From Sphingobacteriaceae bacterium UBA6709 (GTDB lineage Bacteria > Bacteroidota > Bacteroidia > Sphingobacteriales > Sphingobacteriaceae), in NCBI GenBank assembly GCA_002454425.1, contig DKIV01000005.1, forward strand, positions 28,530 to 48,917: a DNA stretch of 20,388 nt. Direction: 5' to 3'. The notes under the pieces are model-generated. The model was not told the DNA's origin. It ran no database searches and saw only the letters and a program-made list of their open reading frames with translations. The position numbers and the translations under genes are program-made. Below are positions 16,201 to 20,388 of the stretch, in pieces (the first letter of the stretch is position 1; every line of letters begins with the position of its first letter).

Positions 16201-16953
16201 ATCGGTAGCCTCATAAAAGAATATAACAACATGATCCTTGCGCTCGAGGCCAGTGCTATTAAACTAGCCAGATCTGAGCGTGAATCAGCATGGCGTGAAA
16301 TGGCTAAACAGGTAGCACATGAAATCAAAAATCCATTAACACCGCTTAAGCTAGGGGTTCAGTTGCTAGAAAAATCCTGGAAGGAAAAGGATGTAAATTT
16401 TGATAAGAAGTTTGAACGTTTTAGTAAGGCGTTTATTGAACAGATTGAAAGTCTCGCCCTCATCGCCTCTGAATTTTCAACGTTCGCCAAGCTCCCTGAC
16501 GCCCCTTTGGAAAATCTTGATATACTGGCATGCATTAGGAAAACCGCTGAGCAATATGAACAACAAGAATTATCTATAGATCTCATGCTTCCTGAACATG
16601 CCGTAATTGTAAACGGAAGCAGAGATCACCTGATGAAAATATTTAACAACCTGGTGAAAAATGCTGTCGAGGCCGCTGATTCAGATAAACCGGGCTTAAT
16701 TCAGATAGAAGTATTCACAGAGTCGCATACAGCAATAATAAAAGTCAAAGACCATGGATCCGGCATACCTGAAGAACTGCGGGAAAAGATCTTCAACCCT
16801 AATTTTACGACGAAAAGCTCCGGAACAGGCCTAGGACTCTCGTTTGTGAAACAAGCGGTAGAAAATATGCTGGGCACCATCAGCTTCATCACCCAGTCCG
16901 GACGAGGCACTACTTTCATTATTCAGCTCCCCTTAGCTCCGCCCTTAGCGTAA
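13204..16953 (+). CDS. Large NtrY-like multi-pass sensor histidine kinase, 1249 aa
   Basis: This is a membrane sensor kinase with a complete catalytic core. The phospho-acceptor is His1039 (QVAHEIKNPLTPLKLGVQLL), the N box is NLVKNAVEAA (Asn1153), G1 is DHGSGI (Asp1183) and G2 is GTGLGL (1207-1212). The input half is unusual: TM at about 21-43, an extracytoplasmic domain (44-225), about eight TMs (226-485), a second external domain (486-715), two TMs (722-746, 779-800), a third external domain (801-945), a last TM (947-970) and a HAMP-like segment. The core resembles NtrY. No response regulator gene is adjacent. The start could instead be the GTG at 13252, which gives a shorter N-terminus before the first TM. 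Its end overlaps the convergent gene by 9 bp. Confidence 0.95.
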   Translation: MHPEGARTSFKVKKSPVNISIRLRILLLMLSLGFALCAISIHYTFDKNEILAMNARTIEFNLQKKERFAKNFINNDINFENIKKLHLDPSQAATYINDFKNKHRIYLFTYKNHQLLFWNTNRIAPSTDEGLKEGSNRLKTRNGWYEAIKRSRGEYSVVCIIPIKSEYPFQNSFLNNTFSPDLIQDNNLEIAGFNDKNTYNIINSDGSFIVAVKLKTSLTNSFYSDLELWMTIISILLLTLFTHYLAVWMVEKKTVLTGIGFLFLYFAGIKFLSLAYPIFDNYFNTGLFDQKHFSGGYLFKSLGDFMLTAIMVTWIIAFIYNYRKRLSLHNLGSSRVSVILVITFLGLFLYLICSAFNTIFFNLVAQSDINFDLSNILYLDFLSWISIALLFAGALNIYLVIEILLSIARSLSIDKKTFQVYLLSGIAISIFISSVTGFFNITVALITLLVWIQWRSQESNTPTSKFLYLVFVLLIFSIINSIKLSSFQFLKEREQRKIIAYKLESADDPNAVLLFFSLEQELSKDPYLQNYFQWGMPDSLPITDKLKKRYFDGYLSRYDLEAFPYIPGQENQSKDKLNITTFKNLVLAGSIKVSENFYTINNTFGYQHYFGIIPIKKGNTVLGSVIVTLKSKTFKDAGYVPPILVDNKMDSDENLRNHSFAFYLNDKLVNQNGKYIYSLSNNFPASNDAFTFVDKNGYSHLIYKPNAKKAIIVSLPVTTWVMKLASVSFLFLVMSSLTTIIILLNQLWLALKNNQFSINVSNWQSYLPGSRLLYRTRIQASLIGAILFTLFVVGIITYVSISNQFQKQLENDSIRKINRLSEGFENNTIFNNQDPGDQEQAFRSFASVNAIDLSLFDLRGRLLFTTQSKIYEDGFIEPLMNALAFVNISKYQLSEFLNEERVGNMRFLAAYKPIRNSRNETIAYLCLPYFSYQADYDSLMGDYLNTLINVYALVLVTIALFTFFLANKITYPLTLVSKSLSEIKIDGKNEFIQWQSNDEIGSLIKEYNNMILALEASAIKLARSERESAWREMAKQVAHEIKNPLTPLKLGVQLLEKSWKEKDVNFDKKFERFSKAFIEQIESLALIASEFSTFAKLPDAPLENLDILACIRKTAEQYEQQELSIDLMLPEHAVIVNGSRDHLMKIFNNLVKNAVEAADSDKPGLIQIEVFTESHTAIIKVKDHGSGIPEELREKIFNPNFTTKSSGTGLGLSFVKQAVENMLGTISFITQSGRGTTFIIQLPLAPPLA

Positions 16954-17862
16954 CGTAATAGAGGCGCTTCCCATGGTTGAGGCATCGGAATAAAGGAGCA
17001 CGGTATAAACTCCCTTTTGGAATTCTTTTGGATTCATCCAATCAACGGAGTATAGCTTTGAAGGCGTGTTATCAAAGTCTATCGCTGTTTTATAGGTGTA
17101 TTGTAAATCATCTCCATTGGCAGAGAAGAAACTCTCGTTGTCGTCAGTAATCAAATTGCCATTTGGATCGACAACCCTAATATAGATCTCGTGCATTCCT
17201 CTTTGGGCGATGCTGTTATCGGCAATAGTAAAAGCTATCTTAAACTTCTTAGCCGCGGCAGCTCGCGTTACTTCCGTCTCGCGGCCATTGTTTTTGACCT
17301 TAAACGCAGCAACTTCAAATCGGGCCACTTTCAATGCTGAAGCGATCTTCACCTTATTGTTTAACTCGGAATTCTGGCGTTCCAGGCGAGTAGCATGTTC
17401 ATTAACGTCATTTACCGTCGAGCGCAAGCTATCTCTCTCGGCCGTAAGCACGTGATTTTTCTGCTTAAGGTCTGTAATATCTGAGGAATAACGCGAGACA
17501 AAATAACGCAGGCTTTTAATTTCCTGTTGTGCTCTTGCCAATTCCTGTTGCGTCAGCTCTCCTTTTTTAAGGGCGTTCCTTAGCTCTTCAATCTTACGTC
17601 GGGCAACATCCGAATCGTCTTTCAACCGAGTGCTCAGCTTAACATTCTCAGAACTTGCCTTATCAAGCTCAGCCTCTATCCTATCTATCTCAACACTCAT
17701 GCGCGACTTCTCGTCGGTAAGCGTAACAACTTTGTCGTTTGACTTTTTATCTTTAAAGAACAAATAAATATTCGTTCCCAGTAAAGCGACAATAACAAGC
17801 ACTAAGAAATAAATTTTGTTAGAATCTCTACCTCCTGATGCTTCTGACTTTATATTCTCCAT
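16945..17862 (-). CDS. Membrane-anchored coiled-coil protein, 305 aa
   Basis: I do not recognise a named family. Residues 17-36 (IYFLVLVIVALLGTNIYLFF) are a single TM anchor without a cleavage site. Residues about 40-165 are a charged heptad-rich coiled coil rich in Lys, Glu, Leu and Ser. From about 170 to the end there is a compact, probably beta-rich domain (HEIYIRVVDPNGNLITDDN, YSVDWMNPKEFQKGVYTVLLYSD). The topology is probably C-terminal domain in the periplasm. I chose the ATG at 17862; a TTG at 17871 is also possible. A -7 box TATCTTTG (minus strand, 17952-17959) gives a leader of about 80 nt. The last codons overlap the kinase end. A scaffold or envelope-linker role is only a guess. 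Confidence 0.88.
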   Translation of the reverse strand: MENIKSEASGGRDSNKIYFLVLVIVALLGTNIYLFFKDKKSNDKVVTLTDEKSRMSVEIDRIEAELDKASSENVKLSTRLKDDSDVARRKIEELRNALKKGELTQQELARAQQEIKSLRYFVSRYSSDITDLKQKNHVLTAERDSLRSTVNDVNEHATRLERQNSELNNKVKIASALKVARFEVAAFKVKNNGRETEVTRAAAAKKFKIAFTIADNSIAQRGMHEIYIRVVDPNGNLITDDNESFFSANGDDLQYTYKTAIDFDNTPSKLYSVDWMNPKEFQKGVYTVLLYSDASTMGSASITLR

Positions 17863-17951
17863 TATTTTCAAGTTAAAACACAGGCAAAAAGCCCCTGCAA
17901 AACAGCAACGTCATCTATTGATCCTCGAGACCTTCGCGCACGCTATTTTCA

Positions 17952-17959
17952 CAAAGATA
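17952..17959 (-). promoter_or_regulatory. Candidate -7 promoter box for the coiled-coil gene
   Basis: The minus strand reads TATCTTTG, an exact TAnnTTTG match, 90 bp upstream of the ATG at 17862. A TTTG lies about 25 bp further upstream on the same strand, a little beyond usual spacing. Confidence 0.4.
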
Positions 17960-18028
17960 ATATTTTGACCGACGTATGTAAGTCCAAATACCACCTTAGC
18001 TAAGTTATGGCGGCAAGGACGGATCTCT

Positions 18029-18084
18029 GGCAAAGATAAATTCCAATACTCCCTATTTTAATATTTATGTTCTTTATCTTTGCC
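18029..18084. promoter_or_regulatory. 12-bp perfect inverted repeat carrying a -7 box on each strand
   Basis: GGCAAAGATAAA (18029-18040) and TTTATCTTTGCC (18073-18084) are exact reverse complements separated by 32 bases. Each half contains TATCTTTG, an exact -7 consensus, read to the left in the first half (18031-18038) and to the right in the second (18075-18082). It lies between the divergent genes 17862 (minus) and 18199 (plus), so it could be a symmetrical divergent promoter or an operator overlapping both. Confidence 0.5.
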
Positions 18085-18096
18085 CCCCTATAAACA

Positions 18097-18114
18097 GTTT
18101 ACATTATCGTAAAC
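18097..18114. promoter_or_regulatory. Small dyad in the leader of the GHL10 gene
   Basis: GTTTAC (18097-18102) and GTAAAC (18109-18114) form a perfect 6-bp inverted repeat with a 6-base loop, just downstream of the start site predicted from the -7 box at 18075-18082. It may be a hairpin at the 5' end of the mRNA or an operator half-site pair. The rest of the 17863-18198 intergenic region shows nothing further. Confidence 0.3.
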
Positions 18115-18198
18115 ATTCCCGAACTCCATTAGTTTAGAATTCTGATCAGCTATCTGGTGAGTACACTGAAGCCAGAAGCAAGAAAGTTTTGTTAAAAT

Positions 18199-19752
18199 AT
18201 GCTTAGAATTTATCTTCTCACATTCTCTCTTCTCTCGCTGTTTCAGCTTGTAAACGCGCAACCTGTTCAATACAGAGACACCACGGTTTTCCTCAAACAT
18301 CCCAAACGCGAGTTTCGCGGAATCTGGATTGCCACCGTTGCGAACATCGACTGGCCATCCTCCCCGGGTCTCCCTGTAAGCAAACAGCAGGCGGAACTTA
18401 TTAAAATACTTGATGAACACCAACGAAACGGCATCAATGCCATCATGCTACAGGTTCGCCCCGCATCGGATGCATTTTACGCCAAAGGTCAGGAACCCTG
18501 GAGCCGCTTCTTAAACGGCAGACAAGGACAATCTCCTTCTCCGTTTTACGATCCATTGGAATTTGCAATCAATGAAGCTCACAAGCGCGGAATGGAGTTA
18601 CATGCCTGGTTCAACCCCTATAGAGCGTCAACCACGCTCAACCCCAGCGACATCAGCAACGATCACATCTCCCGGAAACATCCGGAATGGTTTTTTAATT
18701 ACGCCGGAAAGAAACTCTTTAACCCTGGCATTCCGGAGGTAAGAAATTATATTATCGATGTGGTAACGAATGTTGTTAAAAACTATGACATTGATGGCGT
18801 GCATTTCGACGACTATTTCTACCCATATCCTGAGAAAGGTCAGGTTATACAGGATGCCCAGACGTTTAAAATATATGGTTCTGGATTTGCTACTATTGGC
18901 GACTGGCGCCGGCACAACGTAGACACGCTCATTCAGGAGCTGTCAACGCAGATCCATAAGATAAAACGTTATGTAAAGTTTGGCATTAGTCCCTTTGGTA
19001 TATGGAGAAACAAAGCTCAGTCTCCCGATGGATCAGAAACCAGCGGCCTTGACAGCTATGGAGAAATCTATGCTGATTCCAGAAAATGGATACAAGAATC
19101 CTGGGTAGATTATATCAATCCGCAGATCTATTTCCCTTTTTACTATAGAGCTGCTGCCTTTGAAAAGCTTATGGATTGGTGGAGCTTAAACACCTACGGG
19201 CGACACCTCTATATAGGGCAGGCTGCATACAGAGCCAATGAACGCCGTCCAGGTTGGAATAACTATAGTCAGATTCCTGACCAAATCAGATACATCCGAA
19301 ATAATACGCGGGTTCAGGGAAGCGTCTTTTTCAGCTCGAAATCTGTAACGGGAAACTTCGCGGGAATACAGGATTCTTTACGAAATGACTTTTACAAATT
19401 CCCCGCATTACCTCCCGCAATGCTTTGGCTAGATCATATTCCACCACAATCTCCCTTAAATTTACAAGCTACCACAAGAGGTAACTCGGTAACGCTCAAC
19501 TGGCAGCAACCATTGATGGCTCGTGACCAGGAAACAGCTTATGGCTACGTCATTTACCGCTTCCCAAATAACAGCGTAATCGACATTCAAGATGCCACCA
19601 AGATCATTAAAATATCGTTCGAAAATAAGACGACGTTTACAGACAACAACGTTGCGCAAGGCTCCTATCAATACGTGGTTACAGCAATAGACCGGGCAAA
19701 AAATGAAAGTGCCCCCTCAAATTATGTCACCACGGCGGTATCTGCCATGTAG
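18199..19752 (+). CDS. Secreted GHL10-family glycoside hydrolase-like protein with FN3-like domain
   Basis: This 517-residue exported protein has a Sec signal peptide (residues 1-20, ending VNA before Gln21). Residues about 38-350 form a GHL10 (formerly DUF187, YngK-type) TIM-barrel domain, seen in EFRGIWIATVANIDWPS, GINAIMLQVRPASDAFY, ELHAWFNPYRAS, DIDGVHFDDYFYPYP (probable acidic catalytic region), FGISPFGIWRN and DYINPQIYFPFYY. Residues about 415-517 look like a fibronectin type III domain (PPQSPLNLQATTRGNSVTLNWQQP...YVIYRF...YQYVVTAIDRAKNES). The family is thought to act on polysaccharide or peptidoglycan-related glycans, but the substrate here is unknown. It is a single-gene unit with a -7 box at 18075-18082, a leader of about 110 nt and a strong terminator. 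Confidence 0.95.
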   Translation: MLRIYLLTFSLLSLFQLVNAQPVQYRDTTVFLKHPKREFRGIWIATVANIDWPSSPGLPVSKQQAELIKILDEHQRNGINAIMLQVRPASDAFYAKGQEPWSRFLNGRQGQSPSPFYDPLEFAINEAHKRGMELHAWFNPYRASTTLNPSDISNDHISRKHPEWFFNYAGKKLFNPGIPEVRNYIIDVVTNVVKNYDIDGVHFDDYFYPYPEKGQVIQDAQTFKIYGSGFATIGDWRRHNVDTLIQELSTQIHKIKRYVKFGISPFGIWRNKAQSPDGSETSGLDSYGEIYADSRKWIQESWVDYINPQIYFPFYYRAAAFEKLMDWWSLNTYGRHLYIGQAAYRANERRPGWNNYSQIPDQIRYIRNNTRVQGSVFFSSKSVTGNFAGIQDSLRNDFYKFPALPPAMLWLDHIPPQSPLNLQATTRGNSVTLNWQQPLMARDQETAYGYVIYRFPNNSVIDIQDATKIIKISFENKTTFTDNNVAQGSYQYVVTAIDRAKNESAPSNYVTTAVSAM

Positions 19753-19782
19753 AAAATCGCAACTTCCTGTTTCGATTAAAAT

Positions 19783-19822
19783 ATGGCTGACAGAAGGACC
19801 CATTCTGTTGGCCATTTTTTTT
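19783..19822 (+). terminator. Intrinsic terminator after the GHL10 gene
   Basis: A 13-bp stem (19783-19795 with 19803-19815, two G-T wobbles) and a 7-base loop GGACCCA are followed by eight T residues. It starts 31 bp past the stop codon. This is the clearest terminator in the window. Confidence 0.92.
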
Positions 19823-20010
19823 ACGAATCTTAAACTGAAGGCGCTTTACGCCGACTCTTGCTGTTAGCTATCATCGACTCAAAAACATTAGTCGTGTAGC
19901 CTTCTCAAGAAAGAAAACACAAGCACCAAGCCACCCATTTTATTCATCAAAAATCATTATTACAACCCTGCCAGGAAAGTTTGCGAGCTGTTTCCCTTGT
20001 TGCCGGACGC
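19823..20010. other. Intergenic DNA between terminator and right repeat arm
   Basis: I see no gene on the plus strand here. A reading frame entering from the right repeat arm on the minus strand ends at 19960. The remainder is unremarkable apart from a 4-bp GGCG/CGCC hairpin at 19840-19852. Confidence 0.4.
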
Positions 20011-20139
20011 GCCATAAACGATCGAATTTAATTTTCCATGCCGCCTGAACCCTCCCGGCAACTTCAGAGTTGTCAGTCCCGCTGCAATGGGTACCGGCAC
20101 GCAGCGCTGACAGAACAAAGATGAAACAATCCTTTTCAC
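19960..20139 (-). other. Possible 59-aa reading frame in the right repeat arm
   Basis: A GTG-initiated frame of 59 codons (stop TAA at 19960-19962) reads through the inner end of the right repeat arm. Its first 41 codons are in the same frame as the GTG frame at 296 of the left arm, with 31 amino acids unchanged. Of the ten differing codons only three are synonymous, so the repeat does not show clear protein-level selection. It has no signal peptide and no recognised domain. It may be coding or only an open frame inside a conserved non-coding repeat. Another frame here (20152 to 19940, 70 codons) is equally open. Confidence 0.2.
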
Positions 20140-20388
20140 AAGTCAAGTCCATGTCCTTCAGTTGCTTAACTCTTCAACACTCATTAGCCTCCTTCGCAAT
20201 AAAACCGATAAGATCTGTTGCTGATCTATAACAAACAGCAGCTTACCTGGCCTGTCAGGAGCAATGCGAAACAGTCCTACGATGTCGCATTATGTCATAT
20301 AAAAGCGTTCCGAAGACGCCTGCACAGGTCACACACCTGGCCACCCTTTCCATCCCCTTGCTACCAACCTGCTTCGAGACTGACTCAG
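20011..20388 (-). repeat. Right arm of the 378-bp imperfect inverted repeat
   Basis: Read on the minus strand, this arm matches 47-424. It ends exactly at the window edge with CTGACTCAG (reverse of CTGAGTCAG), so whether homology continues outside cannot be seen. The block 20188-20258 is identical to 177-247. The segment between that block and the GTG frame (about 20140-20187) is the most diverged. AAGGAGG precedes an ATG (20184-20182) by only three bases and opens an 8-codon frame; the left arm has CTG in place of this ATG. No transposase is present in or next to the arm. Confidence 0.9.

Noticed and set aside
19840..19852. GGCG/CGCC hairpin after the GHL10 terminator
   Set aside because: A 4-bp stem with no T tract is expected by chance, and the real terminator is just upstream.
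47..20388. The whole window as a composite transposon
   Set aside because: The arms are inverted and similar, but no transposase or integrase is present, the cargo is conserved housekeeping genes, and the arms differ by about 9%.

Overview
The window looks like a stretch of Bacteroidota chromosome, most like the Sphingobacteriales/Cytophagia side of the phylum. The support is a GldD gliding-motility lipoprotein, a menaquinone-futalosine gene pair (mqnB-mqnD), several Bacteroidota-type -7 promoter boxes (TAnnTTTG), a general lack of Shine-Dalgarno sequences and moderately AT-rich DNA. Nearly everything between the two ends is core metabolism or cell envelope. I see no phage genes, transposase, CRISPR array, rRNA or tRNA.

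Layout. (1) 1-548: one arm of a long imperfect inverted repeat (47-424) and the xth terminator. (2) 549-2521, minus strand: a hypothetical gene, then a secreted cyclophilin, then exonuclease III (xth). (3) 2880-8555, plus strand: a TPR protein, a ComA-like phosphosulfolactate synthase, aroE, gldD (overlapping aroE by 25 bp), a metallo-beta-lactamase-fold hydrolase and a LolC/E-type permease. (4) 8550-11004, minus strand: mqnB and mqnD, joined by an ATGA overlap, followed by an HldD-like sugar-nucleotide epimerase homologue. (5) 11146-13100, plus strand: a PTPS/QueD-family enzyme, folE and fabD, closed by a strong intrinsic terminator. (6) 13204-16953: a very large NtrY-like sensor kinase with no adjacent response regulator, meeting tail-to-tail a membrane-anchored coiled-coil protein (16945-17862, minus). 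(7) 18199-19752: a secreted GHL10-family glycoside hydrolase with a C-terminal FN3-like domain and a strong terminator. (8) 20011-20388: the second arm of the inverted repeat.

The most unusual observations are these. The two 378-bp repeat arms, about 91% identical, bound the window and contain a 71-nt block identical in both. The HldD-like protein appears to have lost all three catalytic residues expected for the family (Tyr and Lys of YxxxK, and the second catalytic Lys). The PTPS enzyme has animal-type CxxxxxHGH spacing and sits directly before folE, which points to a tetrahydropterin route rather than queuosine. A 12-bp perfect inverted repeat at 18029-18084 carries one -7 promoter box on each strand. 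Several start codons lie within a few bases of a -7 box, which suggests leaderless or near-leaderless mRNAs.

Functional names rest on motifs read by eye and remembered family sequences. No database search was run.
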